A DNA stretch of 47,324 nt, taken from positions 1-47,324 of the forward strand of contig JAGBHT010000046.1 in assembly GCA_017935365.1 (NCBI GenBank), written 5' to 3'. A program made the position numbers and the translations under genes. Of this stretch, positions 16,187 to 24,738 are shown one piece after another. The notes under the pieces are model-generated. The model was given only the letters and a program-made list of their open reading frames with translations, did no database searches and was not told the origin of the DNA. The first letter of the stretch is position 1, and each line of letters starts with the position of its first letter. Source of the stretch: Ruminiclostridium sp. (GTDB lineage: Bacteria > Bacillota > Clostridia > Oscillospirales > Ruminococcaceae).

Positions 16187-16257
16187 ATTTACGACACGCA
16201 TTTGTCGTAAAAGACGAGTGATGCTCAAAAAGTCATTTGTCGTAAATTTGTCGTAAA
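16187..16257. repeat. Cluster of TTTGTCGTAAA repeats past lysS
   Basis: TTTGTCGTAAA occurs at 16201, 16236 and 16247. Its reverse complement half TTTACGACA lies at about 16187, forming a TTTACGACA-N6-TGTCGTAAA palindrome with the first. A further TGTCGTAAA lies near 16083. Repeats of this kind are seen near integrase genes and attachment sites in Clostridia. No intact integrase is here, so this may be a scar of an excised element. Confidence 0.4.
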
Positions 16258-16329
16258 CCCTCTGACGTGTTTCATTTTTGGATTAACAAAACGCCGCAAA
16301 CGCTGTCAAAACCTGATTTTTGTGGGTTT

Positions 16330-17841
16330 TTAGTCTGCGAGGGGCTTCATCGTCGGGAACAACAGTACATCTCTTATGCTTGCACTGTCTGTAAGCAACA
16401 TTACAAATCTGTCAAGTCCCATACCAAGACCGCCCGTGGGGGGTAAGCCGTATTCGAGGGCTGTGATGAAGTCCTCGTCTATCTGAGCGTTTGCGCCCTG
16501 CTTTCTCTTCTCCATAACCTGCTTTGTGAAACGTTCACGCTGGTCGATGGGGTCGTTAAGCTCCGAGAATGCGTTACCGAATTCGCACGCATTGATAAAG
16601 TATTCAAAACGCTCCGTGAATGCGGGGTCGGTGGGCTTTCTCTTTGCAAGAGGCGAATTTTCTACAGGATAATCATAGATGATAGTAGGCTGAATCAGCT
16701 TGTCCTCTACAAATTCCTCGAACAGCTCGATAAGCACCTCGCCCTTTGTGGCTGTGTCAGCAATCTCTGCGTGCTTTGTCTTAGCCTGAGCCACTGCATC
16801 GGCGTCACTTGTCCAGCTGTCATAGTCAAGACCTGTGTATTCCTTTACGGCTTCCTTCATAGTCATACGCTTCCAGGGCTTGCCGATTTCGATTTTCTTA
16901 CCCTGATAAGGAACTGTATCCGTGCCGCATACCTTGAGCGCTACTGTACGGTACATTTCTTCTATCAGATCCATCATACCGTAGTAGTCTGTGTATGCCT
17001 GATACATTTCGATAGATGTAAATTCGGGGTTGTGAGTTGCGTCCATACCCTCGTTTCTGAAGATACGTCCTACTTCATATACCCTGTCAAATCCGCCTAC
17101 GATAAGGCGCTTTAAGTAAAGCTCCGTTTCGATACGCAGATACATATCAATGTCAAGAGCGTTGTGGTGTGTTACGAAAGGTCTTGCTGCCGCGCCGATC
17201 TCAAGCGTGTGAAGTACGGGTGTGTCAACCTCGATATATCCCTTGCTGTCAAGGAAACTGCGTATCTCACGCAGGATCATTGAACGCTTGACGAAGGTAT
17301 CCTTTATCTCGGGGTTTGCGATAAGGTCTAGGTAACGCTTTCTGTAACGCTCTTCCTTGTCCTTAAGTCCGTGCCACTTTTCAGGCAGGGGCAGAAGCGA
17401 CTTTGAAAGAAGCTTTATTGACTTTGCGTGTACGCTTATCTCTCCTCGTCTTGTCTTGAATACAAAACCGCTCACACCTACAATATCGCCGAGATCCCAC
17501 TTCTTGAATTCCTTGAAGTTATCCTCGCCTATATCGTCAATGCGGACATAAACCTGCATTCTTCCGCTGTCGTCACGGATATCGATAAAGTTTGCCTTGC
17601 CCATATCACGCCAGCTTGTGATACGTCCTGCGATCATTACGTCCTTTTCTTCAAGCTCTTCAAAGTTATCTCTTATCTGCTGAGCCTTGTGTGTGAAATC
17701 GAACTTCGTGATTTCATAAGGGTTCTTGCCGTTTGCCTTTAAGTCATTCAGCTTTTCTATTCTTATGCGGTGCTGTTCGTCGAGCTGAGCCAGAAGCTCT
17801 TCTTCGGTAAGCTCAACCTGCTCTGCGTTGTTGTTTTCCAT
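16330..17841 (-). CDS. lysS: Lysyl-tRNA synthetase, class II
   Basis: The enzyme charges tRNA-Lys with lysine using ATP. At 503 residues it has the usual bacterial LysRS length. An N-terminal helix (10-60) precedes the OB-fold anticodon-binding domain (about 65-150, MIAGRITSWRDMGKANFIDI). The class II core follows: motif 1 around KRSMILREIRSFLDSKGYIEVDTP (185-210), motif 2 RIFRNEGMDATHNPEFT (259-275) and motif 3 GLGMGLDRFVMLL near the C-terminus. It starts 21 bp after greA, the order often found in Clostridia, and is the last gene of the ftsE-to-lysS run. Confidence 0.98.
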   Translation of the reverse strand: MENNNAEQVELTEEELLAQLDEQHRIRIEKLNDLKANGKNPYEITKFDFTHKAQQIRDNFEELEEKDVMIAGRITSWRDMGKANFIDIRDDSGRMQVYVRIDDIGEDNFKEFKKWDLGDIVGVSGFVFKTRRGEISVHAKSIKLLSKSLLPLPEKWHGLKDKEERYRKRYLDLIANPEIKDTFVKRSMILREIRSFLDSKGYIEVDTPVLHTLEIGAAARPFVTHHNALDIDMYLRIETELYLKRLIVGGFDRVYEVGRIFRNEGMDATHNPEFTSIEMYQAYTDYYGMMDLIEEMYRTVALKVCGTDTVPYQGKKIEIGKPWKRMTMKEAVKEYTGLDYDSWTSDADAVAQAKTKHAEIADTATKGEVLIELFEEFVEDKLIQPTIIYDYPVENSPLAKRKPTDPAFTERFEYFINACEFGNAFSELNDPIDQRERFTKQVMEKRKQGANAQIDEDFITALEYGLPPTGGLGMGLDRFVMLLTDSASIRDVLLFPTMKPLAD

Positions 17842-17862
17842 TATTTTTTGTTTCCTCTCAGT

Positions 17863-18333
17863 TTACTTGTCTATTTCTACTATCTTGTACTTCTTTACTC
17901 CTGCGGGAGCTTCAACCTCTACCTCTTCGCCGAGCTTCTTGCCTATGCAAGCCTTGCCGATAGGCGATTCGTCGGAAATCTTCATAGCCTTCATATCAAC
18001 TTCCTTTGAACCTACTAAGAAGAACTTGATTTTCTTTCCGCTCTCGTCCTCTATAACTACAGTGTTACCGATATTAACGTGCTCCGTTGAAAGTTCGTCC
18101 TCGTCAACTACCTTTGCGTTTTTCAGTGTAGCTTCAATCTCTGCGATCTCAGCCTCAACGATACCCTGTTCGTTTTTAGCTTCATCGTACTCTGAGTTCT
18201 CGGATAAGTCACCGAATGAAAGAGCTACCTTGATTTTTTCTGCTATTTCTTTTCTTGTGACTGATTTTAAGTGTTCAAGTCTTTCTTCGAGATCCTTAAG
18301 ACCTTTCGATGTTAAAGTTGTCTGTGTTGCCAT
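17863..18333 (-). CDS. greA: Transcription elongation factor GreA
   Basis: GreA enters the RNA polymerase secondary channel and stimulates cleavage of backtracked RNA. At 156 residues it is of standard length. The N-terminal coiled coil (about 8-75) carries the acidic tip FGDLSENSEYDEAKNE, with Asp42 and Glu45 as metal-positioning residues. The C-terminal FKBP-like domain ends with SPIGKACIGKKLGEEVEVEA. The start has a GGAGG-type site (GGAGGTCATTT). It is in one direction with lysS (21 bp) and 61 bp after the S41 protease-like gene. Confidence 0.98.
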   Translation of the reverse strand: MATQTTLTSKGLKDLEERLEHLKSVTRKEIAEKIKVALSFGDLSENSEYDEAKNEQGIVEAEIAEIEATLKNAKVVDEDELSTEHVNIGNTVVIEDESGKKIKFFLVGSKEVDMKAMKISDESPIGKACIGKKLGEEVEVEAPAGVKKYKIVEIDK

Positions 18334-18394
18334 TATAAATGACCTCCATAAATTTATTTATATGCGGGCGGAGTTTACCGCCATAGATATCATT

Positions 18395-19585
18395 TTATTC
18401 GGTCGCTACGATTTCAAGCGCCTTCTGTAGCTGAGCGTCGCTTTTCTTATCGGCGAACTTTATCTGTTCTGCCTGCTGTGCGGTAATGTCAACCGTATAG
18501 TCGGGCTTTATTCCCGTATCGGAGAAATCGTCGGATTCGGTAGGGATTATCGTTGCGGTCGATATTGAAACCGCACTGCCGTCCTTGAAGCTCTGGGTCG
18601 TCTGAAGCTGTGACTTTCCGGCTGTAACCGAACCTATAACAGAAGCTTTTGCAAAGTCGCGCATACCTACGGCAAATACTTCCGCAAGGCAGGCTGTGTT
18701 GCCGTTTGTAAGCACTGTTATCGGTTTGCCGAGCGATGACAGCCCGTCGGTTTCGATAAACGTCGTATCCTTACCGTTGGCGTCTATCTGCGTTGCGACT
18801 GTGGCTTTGGGGAGCACACGGTTCAGCATAGCTTTAAGCGGTTCTGTAATGCCGTCCGTAACATCACGGACATCGAAAATATAACCCAGGACAGACTGTG
18901 CCTCGTACTCATCGATAAGCTGTATAAAGCTGTCGTCAGTCGTGTCGTTGAAGGTATATATCTTGATATAGGCATAACCGTCGATCAGCTTGCTTTTTAC
19001 TGATGTAAGCTTTATGCTCTGTCTTACCAGTGTAACGGTCTTCTCTGTGCCGTCAGGTGTGCTGAAAGTTACCGTAAGCTTTGTGCCTTCTTCGCCGTCA
19101 AGTTTTTCCTGTGCCGCCTCAGCGCCTGTTTCGAGAATATTCTTGCCGTCTATTGCGGTTATCATACAGCCCTTTGTTATCTCTTCAACGTCTGCCGAAG
19201 AACCTTCATAGACATTTGTAACCTCAAGATAGTCGCCGTTTACGACTGTTTCGACACCTGTTCCGATAATAACTCCGCTCTGTATCTGCTGAAGCTTGTA
19301 ATATTCATCGGCGGTGTAGTATTTTGCGTATTTGTCTTCGGTTCCGCTGATATAGCCGTTTGCTATACCTGTGATAAGCTCATTCTCATCGAGTTTGTAT
19401 ATCGATGAACTGCGGACGAATGTATCTACTTCTTTTATCTTTGCGTTTATGGTTTCCCGTTCCTGTATGCCGGCAACCATTGAATTGTACATATTGAGCG
19501 ACACGGTCATCGTAAGTACGAAGGTTATGGCACACGCTACCGCTATAAGGCTTATTGTAACGCCGAGCGATACTTTTTTATTCAT
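18395..19585 (-). CDS. S41-family carboxy-terminal protease-like protein with PDZ domain; catalytic Ser replaced by Cys
   Basis: The layout matches CtpA/CtpB proteases: one N-terminal membrane helix (about 8-30), a helical segment, a PDZ domain (about 95-190, VIIGTGVETVVNGDYLEVTN) and an S41 core (200-370). In the family the nucleophile lies in S-A-S*-A-S-E-I; here the sequence is NGNTACLAEVF, placing Cys299 (codon 18689-18691, TGC) at the Ser position. The general base Lys324 and Gln328 (TAGKSQLQ) are present. It could be a Cys-nucleophile protease or a non-catalytic scaffold. It follows ftsEX and the CwlO-like hydrolase, a conserved order in Firmicutes. Confidence 0.9.
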   Translation of the reverse strand: MNKKVSLGVTISLIAVACAITFVLTMTVSLNMYNSMVAGIQERETINAKIKEVDTFVRSSSIYKLDENELITGIANGYISGTEDKYAKYYTADEYYKLQQIQSGVIIGTGVETVVNGDYLEVTNVYEGSSADVEEITKGCMITAIDGKNILETGAEAAQEKLDGEEGTKLTVTFSTPDGTEKTVTLVRQSIKLTSVKSKLIDGYAYIKIYTFNDTTDDSFIQLIDEYEAQSVLGYIFDVRDVTDGITEPLKAMLNRVLPKATVATQIDANGKDTTFIETDGLSSLGKPITVLTNGNTACLAEVFAVGMRDFAKASVIGSVTAGKSQLQTTQSFKDGSAVSISTATIIPTESDDFSDTGIKPDYTVDITAQQAEQIKFADKKSDAQLQKALEIVATE

Positions 19586-19644
19586 ACGGGATTCACCCTT
19601 TCCTTGTTCGTTTATCTGTAACTTTGTTTCTGACTTTAAGTTCC

Positions 19645-20952
19645 TTATGCCATAGTAACATAATTGAACGGATTTTCAGGCTCGCCGTTCAGTCTTATCT
19701 CAAAATGAAGATGGGGACCTGTCGAATATCCTGTGCTTCCTACAGCGCCCAGAGCCTCGCCCTGTGCCACTTCCTGACCGACAGAAACATATACCGCACT
19801 CATGTGGGCATAAGTCGTTGTATATCCGCCGCCGTGGTCAACAACAACGTACATTCCGTAACTGTAACCGGGTATGTAGCTTGTTTCCGCAACGATGACC
19901 GTTCCTGCTTTTGACGCAAGAATGCTGTCGCCGTATATTCCACCGTCACCGATGTCAACGCCCTTGTGCCATCTGCCGAAATCAGCGTCCCAGCCGAAGT
20001 TACATGAGATATATGAACGTCCGGGAACGGGCCAGTACCACTCGCCCTCCTGGTATACCTTGTCGGGATTCGTCTGCTGTTTTATAAGCTCTTTTATCTG
20101 CTCTTCATACGCTTCGATATCAGCCTCGCTGACGCTTATCTCGTACTGTAAATTGCTCTTCTGGTCTTCAAGGTCGCTTACAGCCGCAGAGTACTTGTTG
20201 TAATCGGATTCATATGTGCTTTTCGCACTTTCTGCGTCCGATACAAGACCGTCAAGTTCCTGCTTTTCACTGAGAAGCTTTGTCATCTGACTGTCAAGCT
20301 GTTTCTTGGACTGCTCAAGGTCAGCCTTGTCGGTTTCAAGAAGTTTCTTGTCGGAACTCAGCTTTTTCATGTCTGCCGTTAGGTCGTTCATGAACTGCAG
20401 ATTCTGCTCGCTTATCTTTCCTACGACCTCGCTGTTTATCATCAGGTCATAGAAATCTGTGGAGCCCGCAAGCACGCCGAACATATCGCCCGTGCCCGAT
20501 GTGTACATTGTTCTTACTATCTGCGCAAACTTTTCAAGATTTGCCTTGTTTTCTTTATCAAGCTTATCTATATTTTTTTCCGCAGTTGCGATAGCCTCGT
20601 CTTTCTTCGCTATCTCATCGGTAAGGGTATCAATATCGCCCTGCAAAGAATCTATATCCTGATTCTTGTAATAAACAAGATTGTAGTAATAATCGACAAG
20701 TTCTTTCTGTTCGGCAAGGAGCTTTGCCGTATTATCAAGATCTTCCTGCTTATCGGTTATATCGCCCTGAATGCGGTCGATCTCTTCACGTCTTTGCTCG
20801 TTATCCTGTTTTATCTGCTCTATTCTGCTCTTTATATCGTCAACCGTAAGATCTTCCGCGCCTGCGGGAGCATACGTTACGATTATACCCGATGTCAATG
20901 CAAATATTGTGACGAATGAAGTCAGAGAGTGCAGAAGTTTTTTCAGCTTCAT
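19645..20952 (-). CDS. Secreted CwlO/EnvC-like peptidoglycan hydrolase: coiled coil plus M23 peptidase (435 aa)
   Basis: A signal peptide (1-32, ending APAGA-ED) is followed by two long coiled-coil segments (about 35-115 and 175-285). A linker leads to the C-terminal LytM/M23 zinc endopeptidase domain (about 300-435). Metal ligands are visible as HKGVD (HxxxD) and HLH in GPHLHFEI, with YAHMS between. Such proteins cleave peptide crosslinks and are activated by FtsEX acting through the coiled coil; the adjacent ftsX (17 bp upstream) supports this. In Bacillus the FtsEX partner CwlO has an NlpC/P60 domain, so the M23 domain here makes it more like EnvC. Confidence 0.93.
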   Translation of the reverse strand: MKLKKLLHSLTSFVTIFALTSGIIVTYAPAGAEDLTVDDIKSRIEQIKQDNEQRREEIDRIQGDITDKQEDLDNTAKLLAEQKELVDYYYNLVYYKNQDIDSLQGDIDTLTDEIAKKDEAIATAEKNIDKLDKENKANLEKFAQIVRTMYTSGTGDMFGVLAGSTDFYDLMINSEVVGKISEQNLQFMNDLTADMKKLSSDKKLLETDKADLEQSKKQLDSQMTKLLSEKQELDGLVSDAESAKSTYESDYNKYSAAVSDLEDQKSNLQYEISVSEADIEAYEEQIKELIKQQTNPDKVYQEGEWYWPVPGRSYISCNFGWDADFGRWHKGVDIGDGGIYGDSILASKAGTVIVAETSYIPGYSYGMYVVVDHGGGYTTTYAHMSAVYVSVGQEVAQGEALGAVGSTGYSTGPHLHFEIRLNGEPENPFNYVTMA

Positions 20953-20969
20953 CTTTATTCCTTTCGCCG

Positions 20970-21857
20970 TTATACCTTAAGGTATTTGCCCGTACTCAGC
21001 ACTGTGCCGATTGCTCCGAGGATTGCACCCGCAGCGCAACAAGCCGCCAGTACATACCATTCTATCTGTGAGAACTGAAGTATATCACCCATTCCGAGCG
21101 CATTCCACATTCCGAGGTTCTGTGTGAACAGATTGAACAGATTTTCGTAAATAAGTTTAGTAACGAACCACGACAGAATACCCGAAAGAAGTCCTATAAA
21201 AAGTCCTTCGACAAAAAAAGGCGTCTTTATAAACGAGTTTGTGGCACCTACTATTCTCATTATGGCAATTTCCTTGCGTCTTGCGAAAACACTGAGCCTT
21301 GTGGTATTTGATATTATTATTATACTTACCGTACCGAGCGCCGCAATGAGTACTATTCCGATTATAGTAAATGTTGTTCTCAGATCCTTGATAAAGCTTG
21401 CAAAGTCCATAGGTGCATTTACCTTGTAAACGCCGTCTATCGCCTTGAACTGCTGTACCGCCGTGCTCATCTTGTCAATGTCGTTTATCGTAACCATATA
21501 GGTCGCGGGGACCGGGTTATAGGGCAGATTTTCAAACAGTTCCTTCTGCTCGCTGTACTGCTCTATCATTTTCTTAAGTCCCTCTTCCGAGGAGATGAAA
21601 TCCACCTTTTCGGTAAGCGTATTGCTTTTGAGTACCTCGCCTATATGTTTTATATCCGCGTCATCGTTGAGATAAACACTAATCTCATTCTTGTCCGAAA
21701 CGTTGTCAAGAATGATTCCGCAGTCGAGCATTACTATAGCCGACATTCCGACCAGAATAAGGCTGACTGTCATAATACAAAGGCTGGCAAAGGACATGAA
21801 GCGGTTTTTCCAGACCGACCTTATACCCTGTTTTATAAGATAAGTAAAGTTATTCAT
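20970..21857 (-). CDS. ftsX: Cell division protein FtsX
   Basis: The membrane partner of FtsE transmits ATPase-driven motion to peptidoglycan hydrolases. The protein has a cytoplasmic N-terminus, TM1 (about 20-42), an extracytoplasmic domain with ISVYLNDDADIKHIGEVL (about 55-150), and TM2-TM4 with the conserved RLSVFARRKEIAIMRIVGAT segment. I start at the ATG at 21857 (MNNFTYLIKQG) because AGGTGAGG lies upstream at good spacing; a GTG 12 bp earlier is possible. It overlaps ftsE by 8 bp. Confidence 0.96.
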   Translation of the reverse strand: MNNFTYLIKQGIRSVWKNRFMSFASLCIMTVSLILVGMSAIVMLDCGIILDNVSDKNEISVYLNDDADIKHIGEVLKSNTLTEKVDFISSEEGLKKMIEQYSEQKELFENLPYNPVPATYMVTINDIDKMSTAVQQFKAIDGVYKVNAPMDFASFIKDLRTTFTIIGIVLIAALGTVSIIIISNTTRLSVFARRKEIAIMRIVGATNSFIKTPFFVEGLFIGLLSGILSWFVTKLIYENLFNLFTQNLGMWNALGMGDILQFSQIEWYVLAACCAAGAILGAIGTVLSTGKYLKV

Positions 21858-22542
21858 CCTGCGCCTCACCTTCTACATATTCGTCGAAAATAACTTCGCC
21901 GTTTTTCAGGCTGACGATTCTTCCGCCGAAATATTCGACAAGGCTGTGCTCATGAGTAACCATTATTACGGTAGTTCCGCACTTGTTTATCTCCTTGAGC
22001 AGTTTTACTATGTCATACGACAGCGCCGGGTCTATGTTCGCTGTGGGCTCGTCCGCTATGATAAGCTTGGGGTCGCTTGCAAAGGCTCTTGCTATTGCAA
22101 CTCTCTGCTTTTCACCGCCGGAAAGCGTATCGGGATATGCTTTTGCTCTCTCGACAAGTTTTACGAGGTTCAGAACATACGGCACTCTGTGTCTTATTGT
22201 CTTTTTTGATTTGTTTGTGACACGCAGAACAAATGCTACGTTGTCATAAACATTGAGGTCCGGTATCAGACGGAAATCCTGGAATATCATTCCTATAGAA
22301 CGTCTGAAGTACGGAATCTTCTTGTTTTTTATCTTGGCAAGATTGTATCCGTTGACGAATACTCTGCCGGAGGTCGGCGCTATCTCTCTTGTAAGAAGCT
22401 TCAGAAGCGTAGATTTACCTGCGCCGCTGTCACCTACTATAAAGACAAATTCTCCGTCCTCTATACGCAAATTGACGCCGTTTAAAGCGTCAACTCCGCC
22501 GCCGTCCTTGAAATGAACGTCGACGTTCTTTAATTCTACCAT
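21850..22542 (-). CDS. ftsE: Cell division ATP-binding protein FtsE
   Basis: The cytoplasmic ATPase of the FtsEX complex is 230 residues, standard for the family. Walker A is GDSGAGKST (about 36-44), Q-loop MIFQDFRLIPD, signature LSGGEKQR, Walker B LIIADEPTANIDP and the switch His VTHEH. It opens the run ftsE-ftsX-M23 hydrolase-S41-greA-lysS. Upstream are 645 bp without a gene that contain a 101-bp tandem repeat. Confidence 0.97.
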   Translation of the reverse strand: MVELKNVDVHFKDGGGVDALNGVNLRIEDGEFVFIVGDSGAGKSTLLKLLTREIAPTSGRVFVNGYNLAKIKNKKIPYFRRSIGMIFQDFRLIPDLNVYDNVAFVLRVTNKSKKTIRHRVPYVLNLVKLVERAKAYPDTLSGGEKQRVAIARAFASDPKLIIADEPTANIDPALSYDIVKLLKEINKCGTTVIMVTHEHSLVEYFGGRIVSLKNGEVIFDEYVEGEAQDE

Positions 22543-22851
22543 TTTACCATTCCTTCCTGAATACCTGCCGTGACGAAAAACGGCACACAGCGATGCAGTC
22601 CGGTTTATGGCGTAACCGGGGGAACTACATAACTATCCCCTTCTGCACCCACAATACTTTTCAAATACTTGTTCCATATACTTCAAAGTACGGTGGCGTA
22701 ACTTAATTTCTCTCTCCTCTGATTTAGCCGCATAACACCAAATATCCGTCCGCAAATTCACAGTCTGCTGTGCATGGACAGTACAAATCGCCGCACTTTT
22801 TCGACAGACCAACCGTCAGCGTAAGTAACGCTTGCACGCAAACTTTTTTAA

Positions 22852-23173
22852 GATCGGAATTGTCTGCGGCGCTGCCGACCGGCTTTATACTTTGCACCGC
22901 CGTTTACACCCGACCGTTTCACCGTGTTACACATAAATGCAACATTTCAAAAGGTCGGAATTGTCTGCGGCACTGCCGACTTGCTTTATACTTCGCACCG
23001 CCGTTTACACCCGACCGTTTTGCCGTGTCACACATAAATGCAACATTTCAAAAGGTCGGAACAGTCAGCGGCACTGCCGACTTGCTTTATACTTCGCACC
23101 GCCGTTTACACCCGACCGTTTCGCCGTGTCACACATAAATGCAACATTTCAAAAGGTCGGAACAGTCAGCGGC
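22852..23173. repeat. 101-bp tandem repeat, three full copies plus a partial fourth
   Basis: Units start at 22852, 22953, 23054 and 23155 with GGTCGGAA (GATCGGAA in the first); the last is cut after about 19 bp. The period is exactly 101 bp and units differ by a few bases. Each holds GTCGG...CCGAC and CGGC-ACT-GCCG inverted repeats and the block CATAAATGCAACATTTCAAA. Reading frames across it are by-products of the period. It fills most of the gap between the PucR-type regulator stop and ftsE. Confidence 0.9.
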
Positions 23174-23187
23174 GACCCGCCGCCGCA

Positions 23188-24273
23188 TTAGAATTTGACG
23201 GGATCTGCGGCAAGGTATTTCTTGACCATAAGAGCGATCTTGAAGATGATTGCGTGATCGAACTCTCTTAAGTCAAGACCTGTGAGTTTCTTTATCTTGT
23301 CCAGTCTGTAAACCAGTGTATTTCTGTGTACGAAGAGCTTTCTTGACGTTTCTGAAACGTTGAGGTTATTCTCGAAGAATCTCTGGATCGTGAATAACGT
23401 TTCGTGGTCAAGCGACTCGATAGAACCCTTCTTGAAAACTTCCTTCAGGAACGTTTCACAGAGGGTCGTGGGGAGATGATAGATAAGACGTGCGATACCG
23501 AGATTGTCGTAGCTTACGATAGTCTTGTCCGTATCGAATACCTTACCTACTTCAATAGCGATCTGTGCTTCCTTGAACGAACGTGCAAGATCCTTTATAC
23601 CGGTAACGGGAGTGCCGATACCTACATTTACCTTTGTGAAGAACTCGCCCGACAGCGTATCGGAAATCGAACGTGCAAGCTTTTCAAGATCCTTGTTGTC
23701 TATGCCTGCCTTGATCTCCTTTACAAGGACGATCTCGGACTCGGTGATGTTGAATACGAAATCCTTGTTCTTATCGGGGAAGAGGTTCTGAATGACATCG
23801 TACGCCGAAACCTCGTTAGCCGAAACAATGCTTATAAGGAATACAACGCGGCTGATATCTGCGTTGAAGTGCAGTTCTCTTGCCTTAAGCGTGATATCGC
23901 CGGGGAGAACGTTATCAAGAATGATATTCTTAACGAAATTATTTCTGTCATATTTCTCGTCATAGTACTGCTTTATGCTCGACAGCGAAATAGCGAGTAT
24001 CGACGCATACTTTGCCGCCTGATCATCCGTGCCTTCGATGAATACTGCATAGTCGGGCTTTACATGTACGCCGAAAGGCTTGTATGTATAGCCGTCACGA
24101 ATGAATACATCGTGAGAGTCACCAAGCTCAATAGAAAAGAAGTCGCTGTTCGTTCCTATCCTGGAAAGCTCACTGCAAGCGACTATCGTACTGTTTTCAT
24201 CGATAACACCGATAACACGACCGATAGTATCTCTCATCTGATGAACTACGCCCTGAAATAATCTGTTTGACAT
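23188..24273 (-). CDS. PucR/CdaR-type transcriptional regulator (361 aa)
   Basis: The C-terminal helix-turn-helix of the PucR type is clear: FFENNLNVSETSRKLFVHRN followed by TLVYRLDKIKKLTGLDLREF (about 305-345). The middle part (about 150-285) resembles the degenerate GGDEF-like domain of CdaR-family proteins, with VGIGTPVTGIKDLARSFKEAQ-type sequence before the helix-turn-helix. The N-terminal part (1-110) is a sensor-like domain (IGVIDENSTIVACSE). CdaR and PucR regulate sugar-acid or purine metabolism, but close homologues occur as stand-alone genes in many Clostridia with no assigned ligand, so the target is open. It is monocistronic as far as can be seen. Confidence 0.85.
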   Translation of the reverse strand: MSNRLFQGVVHQMRDTIGRVIGVIDENSTIVACSELSRIGTNSDFFSIELGDSHDVFIRDGYTYKPFGVHVKPDYAVFIEGTDDQAAKYASILAISLSSIKQYYDEKYDRNNFVKNIILDNVLPGDITLKARELHFNADISRVVFLISIVSANEVSAYDVIQNLFPDKNKDFVFNITESEIVLVKEIKAGIDNKDLEKLARSISDTLSGEFFTKVNVGIGTPVTGIKDLARSFKEAQIAIEVGKVFDTDKTIVSYDNLGIARLIYHLPTTLCETFLKEVFKKGSIESLDHETLFTIQRFFENNLNVSETSRKLFVHRNTLVYRLDKIKKLTGLDLREFDHAIIFKIALMVKKYLAADPVKF

Positions 24274-24519
24274 TTTCTTACCTCTTTTATCTTAAAAATG
24301 GTTTGCTCGCGTGTCCGCCGAAGGCAATAACCCAAATAGCGCCTTGTAATGCGGATATTTCTCTATACAGTCTGTATTATGATCATTATGCGTAAACCCC
24401 TGAAAAAGGGCATAAAACGGCTGAAAATAATACACCAAATATATTTTACTAGAAAAACCGAAAAAAATCAAGACTTTTTTAGACAAAATGTAAAAATTGC
24501 TTTAAAATTTTTTGCAATG

Positions 24520-24548
24520 TTGCAAAATACGTTAATAAGTGGTATACT
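24520..24548 (+). promoter_or_regulatory. Promoter before metG and its leader region
   Basis: TTGCAA (24520-24525) and TATACT (24543-24548) are 17 bp apart. The predicted transcript start near 24555 gives a leader of about 185 nt before metG. Confidence 0.6.
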
Positions 24549-24621
24549 AAAATTTATGTATGGATAGTGGGCAACTATGCCCTGTACCATAATAAATTAC
24601 ATTCGGAAGGACTGGTTTTTT

Positions 24622-24690
24622 ATGATCCTGAAAATTAGAAACGCAAAGAACGGCGTGTATGCACGAATGTGCAGTTTGGCACGAATGTAA
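24622..24690 (+). CDS. Possible leader peptide before metG (22 codons)
   Basis: The frame reads MILKIRNAKNGVYARMCSLA-RM-stop. GGAAGGA lies 9-10 bp upstream of its ATG. It lies between the promoter at 24520 and metG and holds three Met codons, the last directly before the stop. An attenuation-type leader that senses charged tRNA-Met is one reading; chance is the other. No terminator/antiterminator pair was found by eye. Confidence 0.3.
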   Translation: MILKIRNAKNGVYARMCSLARM

Positions 24691-24738
24691 AAATACGGAC
24701 TGAATAAATTATCACTTAAAAACAAGGAGAAAAATAAA

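Noticed and set aside
22852..23173. CRISPR-like array
   Set aside because: The units are 101 bp and contiguous with no unique spacers, and no cas genes are near; it is a plain tandem repeat.
22770..23271. Overlapping open frames with repeated FILRTAVYTRPF-type peptides
   Set aside because: They arise because 101-bp units shift frame from copy to copy and lack ribosome sites.
23404..24261. 285-residue plus-strand open frame
   Set aside because: It is the mirror of the PucR-type regulator, which has a clear helix-turn-helix.
24549..24738. T-box or SAM riboswitch before metG
   Set aside because: No TGGNACCGCG-type T-box sequence or S-box core could be found by eye.
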